In this document: one piece after another, positions 52,833-59,904 of the stretch
Layout of the letters: every line of letters starts with the position of its first letter
Numbering within the stretch: the first letter of the stretch is position 1
Assembly: GCF_016126015.1 (NCBI RefSeq)
Contig: NZ_JAEFDB010000011.1
Span: 38,831-102,830 of the forward strand
Length of the DNA: 64,000 nucleotides
Source: Capnocytophaga periodontitidis
GTDB lineage: Bacteria > Bacteroidota > Bacteroidia > Flavobacteriales > Flavobacteriaceae
Direction of reading: 5' to 3'
Notes under the pieces: generated by a model
The model's input: the letters and a program-made list of their open reading frames with translations, nothing else
Databases searched by the model: none
What the model was told of the DNA's origin: nothing
Program-made: the position numbers and the translations under genes

Positions 52833-53363
52833 ATGCGAAAATATATTTTTATAATTCTTCTCTTTCTTATTTCTTGTAAAGGAGAAGTACCTCAAAAATA
52901 CATTGATAATAGGATTATTGTATTTAATATGTTTGTAGCTAATGGAAAGGTTACTCCTTTTTCTATTATTTTAAATTTTAAGGATCAATCCATATTTTTA
53001 CATAATATAAAAGATGATAGAAAATCCTTACATAATAACAATAATCAATATATTCTCAATAGAGAAGATGCTCTAAAAGATTGTATATTGACTAAAAATA
53101 CAGCGCATCTATTTTCAGAAATAGATTCTATTTTGAAGACAATAGATATTAATAATATAAAAAACAATTACTCTGAAAATGAAATTATATATGCTGACTA
53201 TATTTCTATGTCATTTTATCTTCTTAAAGATAATAAACAAATTTATCATTCTTTTCTCCCCGAGAGCGGCAAGGAATGGCATATTCTTAATTTAACACAG
53301 GATTATATTATAAAAAACGACACAGTAAATGCTGATAAATGGAAGTTATTCTATGATAAATGA
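52833..53363 (+). CDS. Immunity-stack lipoprotein D
   Basis: The 176-residue lipoprotein (LLFLISC) is the most divergent member: IDNRIIVFNMFVANGKVTPFSIILNFKDQSIFLHNIKDD, a different asparagine-rich centre, and no near-identical partner elsewhere in the stack. The end, VNADKWKLFYDK, is the same as in A and F. It may recognise a different toxin subtype. Its stop overlaps an alternative ATG of gene E. Confidence 0.55.
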   Translation: MRKYIFIILLFLISCKGEVPQKYIDNRIIVFNMFVANGKVTPFSIILNFKDQSIFLHNIKDDRKSLHNNNNQYILNREDALKDCILTKNTAHLFSEIDSILKTIDINNIKNNYSENEIIYADYISMSFYLLKDNKQIYHSFLPESGKEWHILNLTQDYIIKNDTVNADKWKLFYDK

Positions 53364-53371
53364 AAATAATT

Positions 53372-53962
53372 ATGCAAAAATATATTTTTATAATACTTTT
53401 ATCTTTTATTGCTTGTCAGGAGAAAAAGAAGAGTGAACCTATTGATGATAGATATATAGTTTTTAACTTATATATAGGGAAGAATTTAGCTTCACATTCT
53501 ATAACATTAGATTTTAAGGACAAATCTGTATTTGTTCATAATATAATAAATGAAGCTAACTTTGACCGATTTGTGGAAGATGAAGTAGAAGTAGTAGAAG
53601 GGACTTTACCTAAAGAAGCTATTAAACAGAAGAATGATAGAATTGATTATAATACTATTTATGAGTTAGGATTCATAGCTGATAATAAGATGACCACTGA
53701 TACAAATGTCTTATTTGAAAAAATAGATTCTATCCTTCAAAATGGGTCTCCTTTTTCTTGTAAAAGGTCTCAACCTGCTCCTGATGAATATGTTTATATG
53801 TCATTTAATTATTTTGAAGGTAATAAGCGGGTGTATTACTGTTTTAATCCTACGGGAAAAGAATGGGATATTTTTTATTTAGTGAGAGATTTCAATATGA
53901 AAAATGACACTATAAATAGAGATAAATGGCTATCATTCTTTAATATAGGAGGACCTAAATAA
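53372..53962 (+). CDS. Immunity-stack lipoprotein E (near-copy of B)
   Basis: From the ATG at 53372 (MQKYIFIILLSFIAC) the product is 196 residues; an ATG at 53360 adds four residues and overlaps gene D. It is nearly identical to gene B, including the centre with EDEVEVVEGTLPKEAI, with scattered changes mostly near the start (GKNLASHS for GKKLGSHS). B/E and A/F appear in reversed order, suggesting the stack grew by separate gene-level copying rather than one block duplication. Confidence 0.6.
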   Translation: MQKYIFIILLSFIACQEKKKSEPIDDRYIVFNLYIGKNLASHSITLDFKDKSVFVHNIINEANFDRFVEDEVEVVEGTLPKEAIKQKNDRIDYNTIYELGFIADNKMTTDTNVLFEKIDSILQNGSPFSCKRSQPAPDEYVYMSFNYFEGNKRVYYCFNPTGKEWDIFYLVRDFNMKNDTINRDKWLSFFNIGGPK

Positions 53963-53968
53963 TTAAGT

Positions 53969-54508
53969 ATGCAAAAATATATTCTTATAATACTTTTGTT
54001 ACTTGCTGCTTGTAGTGGTAAAAAAGAAGTCATTGATGATAGGTATATTATCTTTAATCTATATACTTCAAAAAAAGTACCTTCCCATAGTATTACCTTA
54101 GATTTTAAAGATAAATCAATTTTTATTCATAATATTGCAGATGAAGGAATATTTGAATTCAACCCTCCACCTCCACCACCAAGTTATAATATCAAATGGA
54201 CTTCCGCTTATAGTATTTATCCTAAAGGAAAGGTAATAGATAACAAAATATCTCAAAAAACAGATAAGTTATTTATAAAAATAAATAACATTTTGAATGA
54301 TGGACAGCCCTTTTCTTGTTCCAATCACCCGCCTATGCCAGATGAATATGTCTATATATCTTTTACATATTTTAAAGATAATCAGTTAATTTATTCTTGC
54401 TTTAGACCTACACAAAAAGAATTAGATATTTTCAATTTAGTAAGAGATTTTATTCTTACTAACGACACTGTAAACGCTGATAAATGGAAGTTATTTTATG
54501 ATAAATAA
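53969..54508 (+). CDS. Immunity-stack lipoprotein F (near-copy of A)
   Basis: The 179-residue lipoprotein (LLLLAAC). Its N-terminal ~20 residues match gene C, while the rest matches gene A, including the FNPPPPPPSYNIKW centre. It therefore looks like a recombinant of C (signal peptide) and A (mature part). Its stop codon abuts the 126-bp repeat copy 2, so it marks the junction of the next module. Confidence 0.6.
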   Translation: MQKYILIILLLLAACSGKKEVIDDRYIIFNLYTSKKVPSHSITLDFKDKSIFIHNIADEGIFEFNPPPPPPSYNIKWTSAYSIYPKGKVIDNKISQKTDKLFIKINNILNDGQPFSCSNHPPMPDEYVYISFTYFKDNQLIYSCFRPTQKELDIFNLVRDFILTNDTVNADKWKLFYDK

Positions 54509-54634
54509 AAAATGATACATTAAAAGATTACGTCTTTATAAACGATACCAAAGAACAAATACCCCTAACAGTTATTATAAACACTAAAAAATAACACCTA
54601 TGGCAACAATAACAATCACACTTAGAGAAACAGG
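54509..54634 (+). repeat. 126-bp direct repeat, copy 2
   Basis: Begins immediately after the stop of gene F and contains the last ~28 codons of the PAAR-like gene, the short gap and the first ~12 codons of the effector at 54600. I see no difference from 50247-50372. The PAAR-coding part is a scar with no start of its own. Confidence 0.9.
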
Positions 54635-55379
54635 TAAATCCGTAACAACGACTCTCAAAGCAGCTCCGCCAAAAGATAGAAATGTAATTGTTCTTTGCGA
54701 TGAATTTTCTTACTATATTGTAATATGGACACTTATAAAAGTAGAAAGTAAATATGTAGTAAAAACACCTGATGGTTTTATTGATAGAAAAACATTACTG
54801 AAAGCAGAAAAAGAACTCCCTAAGTTAAGTGAGAATTTCAAATGCCTTTTAAAACTTTCTGAAAGTGATACCATCATTGAGATTAAAATTGATGATCATT
54901 ATGAAACAAGCAAAGGAACCTTTGATATGGGGATTGTTAGATATAAAGAGGCTAATGATCATTATGAAGATTATAAAGCAATAGGAGGTGACTTGTCTAA
55001 AAAAGAGTTCTTTGAACAATTTCATGATGGATTAGAAGGTATGTGGGAAGGGCTTTTTGGAATAACTTTATATTCAGATGAGGAATCTGGTATGGGGAAA
55101 ACTACGAATGAACATCACCAAATAGTTATAAATAAATCATTTCTTGAAGGAAGGGAAAAGCAAAAAAGTTTTTTTATTCAAATGTTGTATACTTTTGCTC
55201 ACGAGGCGTATGGACATATGTATTTTAAGATATTAAATAAAAAACACTCTCACACTACTGAAAGAAGAAAAGGGTTTCCTGGTAGAAATGATGAACTTGA
55301 AGAACAAATAATTGATAGAAGTAATGAAGCAATTAAGCATTTTGATGAGCATTATGATACTTACTCTAAGTTTTTATAA
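54600..55379 (+). CDS. PAAR-linked effector with zincin-like HEAYGH motif
   Basis: The 259-residue product starts with the same segment as the JAB effector (ITITLRETG...VTTTLKA). The C-terminal part carries H201-E-A-Y-G-H206 in YTFAHEAYGHMYF, followed by H-S-H-T-T and a late ELEEQIIDRSNEA helix. The spacing (HExxxH) differs by one from classical HExxH; similar 'HE.YGHA' segments occur in toxin domains at the ends of Rhs-type proteins, as I recall. A zinc peptidase is likely but unproven. The immunity gene overlaps its 3' end by 56 bases in another frame. Confidence 0.65.
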   Translation: MATITITLRETGKSVTTTLKAAPPKDRNVIVLCDEFSYYIVIWTLIKVESKYVVKTPDGFIDRKTLLKAEKELPKLSENFKCLLKLSESDTIIEIKIDDHYETSKGTFDMGIVRYKEANDHYEDYKAIGGDLSKKEFFEQFHDGLEGMWEGLFGITLYSDEESGMGKTTNEHHQIVINKSFLEGREKQKSFFIQMLYTFAHEAYGHMYFKILNKKHSHTTERRKGFPGRNDELEEQIIDRSNEAIKHFDEHYDTYSKFL

Positions 55380-55902
55380 AAGTTCTGCTCAAAAATTACA
55401 ATATGATAAAAAATTTTATCATACTATAGCTCCTTATGAAGTGTTTTTACAAGAAGAAGATCTATTAATTGTAAAAAACTATGATATTGATAGTGTTTTG
55501 ATTTCAGAAGATTTCATTAAGAACAAAAAATATATAAAATCTTTATGGCATATTAGAGATGGTAAGAAATATGAATTTCAATTATTTCCAACTGAAAAGA
55601 TACAATTATTTAAAACAAGTAAAGAATTTGAATATTTCCTATATGAAAATAACTTTCAAGAATCTCAAATGACTTTTCAAGGGTATTTTTTTATAAGAAT
55701 ATTAGTGTCTAAAAAAGGAAAAATATTAGATAGTCGGGTTATTCTCTCTCCTAAAGGATGTATAGAATGCAGAGAACGAGTGATGAAAATGTTGAAGAAA
55801 ATGAAGAAAATCACTCCTAATATTTATGACAAAAAGGTAAACTCAACAACTGTAATACCAATTATATATGGAAAATATTACCCACAATTTCAAAAAAAAT
55901 GA
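55324..55902 (+). CDS. Putative immunity protein with TonB-C-like domain
   Basis: The ATG at 55324 gives a signal peptide (MKQLSILMSIMILTLSFYKSSA, cleavage before QK) and 192 residues in total; an ATG at 55312 is also in frame. The C-terminal ~75 residues (GYFFIRILVSKKGKILDSRVI ... IECRERVMKMLKKMKKITP ... TTVIPIIY) follow the TonB C-terminal domain pattern, a fold used in several periplasmic contexts. It overlaps the HEAYGH effector by 56 bases and probably neutralises it. Confidence 0.6.
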   Translation: MKQLSILMSIMILTLSFYKSSAQKLQYDKKFYHTIAPYEVFLQEEDLLIVKNYDIDSVLISEDFIKNKKYIKSLWHIRDGKKYEFQLFPTEKIQLFKTSKEFEYFLYENNFQESQMTFQGYFFIRILVSKKGKILDSRVILSPKGCIECRERVMKMLKKMKKITPNIYDKKVNSTTVIPIIYGKYYPQFQKK

Positions 55903-55934
55903 AAGTGAAAGTTGAAAGAATTTATATGAAATAA

Positions 55935-56060
55935 ATGAGTCATAATAAAAGTACTGGTTATTCTGATCTTGATAACAAATTTAAAATAAAATTACTAAAG
56001 AAAATATAAGAATTATAAAAAATATTTCTGATTTATATGAAAGAATAAAAAAATACAGAT
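55935..56060 (+). pseudogene. Short coding remnant before immunity gene G
   Basis: Two short pieces of plausible protein in different frames, MSHNKSTGYSDLDNKFKIK... and RIIKNISDLYERIKKYRLK, lie between the TonB-C-like gene and gene G. They look like the broken tip of a lost effector whose immunity gene is G. Weak evidence. Confidence 0.35.
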
Positions 56061-56079
56061 TAAAATAGCAGTATCACCA

Positions 56080-56622
56080 ATGAAAAGAATTTATATTTTT
56101 ATATTATTATTAATCTCTTGTAAAACTAAGGAAAATTTAGTAGATGATAGATATATCATTTTTAATATTTATTCTTATAAACACGTATATCCACATTCTA
56201 TAACATTAAACTTTAAAGACAAAACTATATGGATACATAACATCACTAATGAAGTATTAACTATTGAAGATGTAGAAATAACTCCAAATGAAGATAAAAA
56301 TAGAAAGGAAGAAAAAAAACTTTATGAAAAACCTTCATTAGTAATAGTGAAAGATAATATGATAGTTGATAGCTTAGGTATTTTATTTAATAAAGTTGAC
56401 TCTATTTTACAAAATAAGGAAGCTTTTTCTTATAAAAGTGAGATACCTATGCCTGACCAATACGTATATTTATCATTTAACTACTTTAAAAATAAAAAAC
56501 ATATACATTATAGTTATAACCCTCAGTCTAAGGAATGGAATATTTTCTACTTAGTAAGAGACTATATTATAAACAATGATACGATAAACGGTAATGAATT
56601 GAAAACTCTTTATAAAAAATAA
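56080..56622 (+). CDS. Immunity-stack lipoprotein G (near-copy of C)
   Basis: The 180-residue lipoprotein (LLLISC) is separated from the main stack by the HEAYGH module. From VDDRYIIFNIYSYK onward it closely matches gene C, identical over its last ~60 residues, with a different signal peptide (MKRIYIFILLLISC). Its stop is 5 bases before the left end of the IS1595 element. It shows that the same immunity family was copied to a second place in the island. Confidence 0.6.
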   Translation: MKRIYIFILLLISCKTKENLVDDRYIIFNIYSYKHVYPHSITLNFKDKTIWIHNITNEVLTIEDVEITPNEDKNRKEEKKLYEKPSLVIVKDNMIVDSLGILFNKVDSILQNKEAFSYKSEIPMPDQYVYLSFNYFKNKKHIHYSYNPQSKEWNIFYLVRDYIINNDTINGNELKTLYKK

Positions 56623-56627
56623 TTAAT

Positions 56628-57582
56628 TTGAGGTGTCAAGTTAAGGGCATACCAACTGAGATTGGAAAATAGGTTTTCTTTCAATCAATCTTTTTATTAG
56701 ATTGTTAAAGATAGTCTCTTTGCTTTGTGAGCGATTGATTCTAAAACTATACTCAGCTAAATAGCGGTCTATATTAAACTCTGAAACCCAAGAATATATA
56801 CCTCTTATCCAAGATTTTACTTGGTGTATTACTTTGTGTAATGTAGGAAAATTCTTTCCGTCATTACTCGGTTTTTGAGTTATATTATAGTCTTTTATAG
56901 GTCTATAGCCTTTCCATTCATCAGTGGTTATATAGGCTGTCTTATCAATGTGTTTATCAAATATTGTTCGTAGTGATTTTGAAGAATAGTCAGGAATTTT
57001 AAATGCATAAAAACGTTTAACTTTACCTTGGTTACTAAGTTGTATCGCACAAAGAACTTTCTTTTTCTTTGCGTCATAACTTCTACCTTGTTTTCCTTCT
57101 TCTTTTCCTCCTATGGTAAATTCATCGACTTGCACTTTGCCATCCATTTTCTGTGACTCACTGGATTTCATAGCTTCACGAACCTTGTGCATAAAATAAT
57201 GTGCTGTCTGTCGACTAATATCATAACGGCGAGCAACTTGTGATGCTGATAGACTTTTTGTAGTTGTTGACATCTCAAAACATATATAAAATGCTTTGAG
57301 AAGTCCAAATTTTAGCTTGTGAAACAAAGTCCCAGTTGTAGGACTTTCTGTATCTGAACAGATATTGCAAGTGCGTGAAAAATCTTTGCGAACTTGGTAT
57401 TTTGTATGTCCGCATTTACGGCAACAATACCCTTTTTCCCATTTTATGGAAGCTAAGTATTCTTCGCAATCTAAGTCTGTTTTAAAACGTTCAGTAAACT
57501 CTAAGAGACTTTGTCCTTTGAATAATTCCATAATACATTAATTTTCAGTATGCAAATGTATGAAAATATTTTGACACCTCAA
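56628..57582 (-). mobile_element. IS1595-family insertion sequence
   Basis: Terminal inverted repeats TTGAGGTGTCAA (56628-56639) and TTGACACCTCAA (57571-57582) flank one transposase gene. No matching 8-base target duplication is seen: the left flank is AATTAATT and the right AAAAGATT. The present flanks therefore may not be those of a simple insertion; material on one side may have been lost. Confidence 0.85.
56641..57531 (-). CDS. IS1595-family transposase (ISXO2-like DDE)
   Basis: The 296-residue product is intact. It has an N-terminal zinc ribbon (CCRKCGHTKY ... CNICSD), a helix-turn-helix-like SLSASQVARRYDISRQTAHYFMHKVREAM, and the ISXO2 domain with VQVDEFTIGG, AYITTDEWKGY and HKVIHQVKSWIRGIYSWVSEFNIDRYLAEYSFR. 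Full length for the family and likely active. Confidence 0.9.
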   Translation of the reverse strand: MELFKGQSLLEFTERFKTDLDCEEYLASIKWEKGYCCRKCGHTKYQVRKDFSRTCNICSDTESPTTGTLFHKLKFGLLKAFYICFEMSTTTKSLSASQVARRYDISRQTAHYFMHKVREAMKSSESQKMDGKVQVDEFTIGGKEEGKQGRSYDAKKKKVLCAIQLSNQGKVKRFYAFKIPDYSSKSLRTIFDKHIDKTAYITTDEWKGYRPIKDYNITQKPSNDGKNFPTLHKVIHQVKSWIRGIYSWVSEFNIDRYLAEYSFRINRSQSKETIFNNLIKRLIERKPIFQSQLVCP

Positions 57583-57872
57583 AAAGATTAAAAGATAAGC
57601 TACATATTTTTAAATTATTATTAAAGCATAATCTCTATTTTGCAGTAGATTCCGCTGGTTGGTATTGGTCAAATAATTTCAATAAATTCAAATCTTTTGG
57701 TGGTGTAAATGCTAAAAATGAGAATATAAACATATATGCAGATAAAGATGATTGTGGAATGGTAACAGAATGTATCAATGGGCCAGCAAGATTAGCCTTG
57801 AAGGAAAGAGAACAATTTACTAATAAAGTTAAGGAAGCTATAGGATATGATAAATTTCACAAAAATAATTAG
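57583..57872 (+). pseudogene. C-terminal tip of a GH19-like (lysozyme/chitinase) effector
   Basis: An open frame runs from the IS end to 57872 without a start: KLHIFKLLLKHNLYFAVDSAGWYWS ... INIYADKDDCGMVTECINGPARLALKEREQF. The S-A-G-W-x-W, A-D-x-D-D and V-T-x-x-x-N-G elements are those of GH19-type chitinase/endolysin domains, here probably a peptidoglycan hydrolase. The 5' part was removed by the IS1595 event. Its stop overlaps the start of the next gene by 26 bases. Confidence 0.7.
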
Positions 57873-58353
57873 TATTTGTTTCATTCTAATAAGCACGTTA
57901 TCTTTTGCTCAGAAATTGTCTAAAGAACACTTGAGAAATTTCCCAAAAGAAAATGGTTTTTATAAAACATTTGTGCTGTCAAAATATAATAATAAGTTAA
58001 GAGCAAATGTCGTACTCCACTCTGACTTCCTTAAGGATAAAGATGGAGACCTTACAGAAAATGTTCTCATCTCGTTTCTAAAAAAAGAAAACAGTTGGTT
58101 AGCAAATGATGTTCAAGTTATTGTTAAATGTAGAGGAAAATGCATTAACTATATTGATGAGGATACAAACGCACTCTATAGAAATAATTTTTTCTATTTT
58201 GAATTTTCTTTTGATGGACCTCGTTACTCAGGTTACCTCTTTGCATTTAAAAAAGAGGACGATGGTTATTTTAATTTAGTGAAAATGCAAGAAGTCTTTA
58301 AATCTTTCTATTGGGATATGCCCATTCGCTGGTATAACCCAACTAAAAAGTAA
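57847..58353 (+). CDS. Putative immunity protein for GH19-like effector
   Basis: The 168-residue product has a signal peptide (cleavage after STLSFA, residue ~21) and a beta-rich domain with one cysteine pair (KCRGKC). It starts inside the toxin remnant, so the pair was originally coupled. With the toxin disabled, this is an orphan immunity gene that could still protect against GH19-type effectors. Family not recognised. A terminator follows. Confidence 0.6.
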   Translation: MINFTKIISICFILISTLSFAQKLSKEHLRNFPKENGFYKTFVLSKYNNKLRANVVLHSDFLKDKDGDLTENVLISFLKKENSWLANDVQVIVKCRGKCINYIDEDTNALYRNNFFYFEFSFDGPRYSGYLFAFKKEDDGYFNLVKMQEVFKSFYWDMPIRWYNPTKK

Positions 58354-58395
58354 ATTATCAGTATAATTCGCCTAAGAATACCAAATCAATTAAAA

Positions 58396-58428
58396 AACAG
58401 TAAGCCCCGCGCTTGCTGTTTTTCTTTT
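58396..58428 (+). terminator. Intrinsic terminator at the end of the PAAR-effector island
   Basis: AACAGTAAGC (58396-58405) and GCTTGCTGTT (58411-58420) pair with one G-T, with a 5-base loop (CCCGC), followed by TTTCTTTTT. Confidence 0.85.
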
Positions 58429-58755
58429 TAAGCTGCCACTACTAACTTTACCACCGCTACCAACCGCTCTGTCATCACCGAGGACGGACGTTTCTACAAC
58501 TTTGACATCGTCTATAATCCCGCTCCTATACATCTGAGCTTTGACATCAGCAGGATCTTACTTGCTCAGTCCCCCACCGACTTTCATCGCGCTCCCCAAA
58601 CCGACATCCTCTTTGCCGATACCCGTGGCGATTCGCCTGCTGTTATCAATCTGATGATGCAGTCCATCTATAAACAGGAACGCCATCTTTTGCGCCACAT
58701 AGGCGCACGAAACGGCACGCTCCAAAGCGAGCTGCGCGGTATCTACACACGAAAG
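58429..58755 (+). pseudogene. Internal traN fragment from a different conjugative element
   Basis: A frame without a start encodes AATTNFTTATNRSVITEDGRFYNFDIVY ... TDILFADTRGDSPAVINLMMQSIYKQERHLLRHIGARNGTLQSELRGIYTRK. It aligns with the middle of the intact TraN at 47558 (SVITQDGGFYSFEVSY ... SDILFSDTGWESPAV ... LLKGIY). Its visibly higher GC and distinct residues show it comes from another element, not a recent copy. It ends at a junction with the PRTRC thiF gene. Confidence 0.85.
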
Positions 58756-59178
58756 GTAAATACTTCCTCTCATTGTTTCTTCTTCAGAGGAAAAGGTCTC
58801 AGTGCTGAATAGCTGTATTTGCGCTCTCCAATCTGTACCAAAAAAGCGATTGATACGGCTTATTAGAGCAGTGGATTTGTACATTCCTAACTCACAAGCT
58901 GAAAAGAGTTGTCTGCCGAGATTGGCAGGGCTTACAAGGTCATTATCCCAAAGGGTTACCGATAACCCTGCGTGTCCTAAAGCAACCAAAGCGTGGTTGA
59001 TACGTGCTAAAGCAGTGGCTACTTGCGAGCCTGTGCCTCCTGCTCCTATCAGATGTACTTTAATAGGATTGGTAGCGTTGAGCAAAGCTGTATCAGTAAA
59101 ATGTACCCGCTCTTTGTGTGCTTGGACTGAGGTGTTGAAAGGGTTGAGGCTGTTTGAGGTGTTTAGGGTTTGTTTCAT
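58558..59178 (-). CDS. PRTRC ThiF-family protein, 3' end replaced
   Basis: The start at 59178 (MKQTLNTSNSLNPF) lies 2 bases after the PRTRC-B stop; an ATG at 59229 overlaps B and is less likely. The product has a ThiF/E1-type Rossmann motif (VHLIGAGGTGSQVATALAR) and LWDNDLVSPANLGRQLF, as in PRTRC ThiF proteins. Native sequence runs to about YLSCVD. The last ~65 residues are read from the antisense strand of the traN fragment, joined at ~58742-58755. The protein is therefore truncated and chimeric, and probably non-functional. Confidence 0.75.
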   Translation of the reverse strand: MKQTLNTSNSLNPFNTSVQAHKERVHFTDTALLNATNPIKVHLIGAGGTGSQVATALARINHALVALGHAGLSVTLWDNDLVSPANLGRQLFSACELGMYKSTALISRINRFFGTDWRAQIQLFSTETFSSEEETMRGSIYLSCVDTAQLALERAVSCAYVAQKMAFLFIDGLHHQIDNSRRIATGIGKEDVGLGSAMKVGGGLSK

Positions 59179-59180
59179 TG

Positions 59181-59903
59181 TTATAGGATTTGTTGTAAGG
59201 TGAGATGATTGGGATTGAGCAGTTCGCAAGGGAAAGGCTTATTACTATGAGTGAGTTCCTGCCAAAGGCTTATTAAGGGTATTTTGGTTATAGGATATGA
59301 GCCTAATTGATGAGAAAAATAGCTATTGAAAAAATAATCTTCCCATTGGGTGATAAAGTCTTCTAAGCAAGAGGTTTTACGCTCATTTACCTGCACTGAC
59401 CCCATACACACATTGCCATTTTCATAGACGTTAAAAAAAGGCGCATAGCACAGAGGTGTATTAAGGTGTGGCTTTTGGTTTTTGGCTAAGGCATATATCC
59501 AAAGGCTCTTGGGGGTAGCTTTCCACAACAGAGGAGGTAAACTTACTTCTTTGTTTTCTATAGCGAGGGAGGAGGCAAAAAACAACTGTTTTTTTTGTGC
59601 TTTAGAGTACCAAACAGCCTGCCCCTCGCCTTTATGGGATAGATGGAGCACCCTGCGGGGGATAATACCTTTAGGGATTAGAAAGGCTTGTGCTTGCTCT
59701 TTTTGGCAGGTGAGCGTTTTGGCAAGTGCTTGCGCTTGGTCGAGGGTAAGCGGTTGTGCGCTTGTAGGGTTACCATTGCTATCAAGGTGTAAGTACTCTA
59801 CATAACTCTGTGGGTTGTAGCGGTTACTATCTTCGTAAAAAACAAGTGCTGATGTAGGGCGATATACTTCCCCTACTTCTGGGGTGAGGTCTCTATATTT
59901 CAT
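59181..59903 (-). CDS. PRTRC system protein B
   Basis: The 240-residue product has the PRTRC-B pattern: a start with 'ALVFYED', an IPRRVLHLSHKGEGQAVWYSKAQKK segment, a central PPLLWKATPKSLWIYAL, and APFFNVYENGNVCMGSVQV near the end. PRTRC (ParB-related, ThiF-related cassette) modules are carried by plasmids and integrative elements; their biochemical role is not established. It lies between PRTRC-F and ThiF in the usual gene order. Confidence 0.8.
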   Translation of the reverse strand: MKYRDLTPEVGEVYRPTSALVFYEDSNRYNPQSYVEYLHLDSNGNPTSAQPLTLDQAQALAKTLTCQKEQAQAFLIPKGIIPRRVLHLSHKGEGQAVWYSKAQKKQLFFASSLAIENKEVSLPPLLWKATPKSLWIYALAKNQKPHLNTPLCYAPFFNVYENGNVCMGSVQVNERKTSCLEDFITQWEDYFFNSYFSHQLGSYPITKIPLISLWQELTHSNKPFPCELLNPNHLTLQQIL

Positions 59904-59904
59904 T

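Noticed and set aside
56620..57590. Target-site duplication around IS1595
   Set aside because: The 8 bases on each side do not match, so no duplication is claimed.
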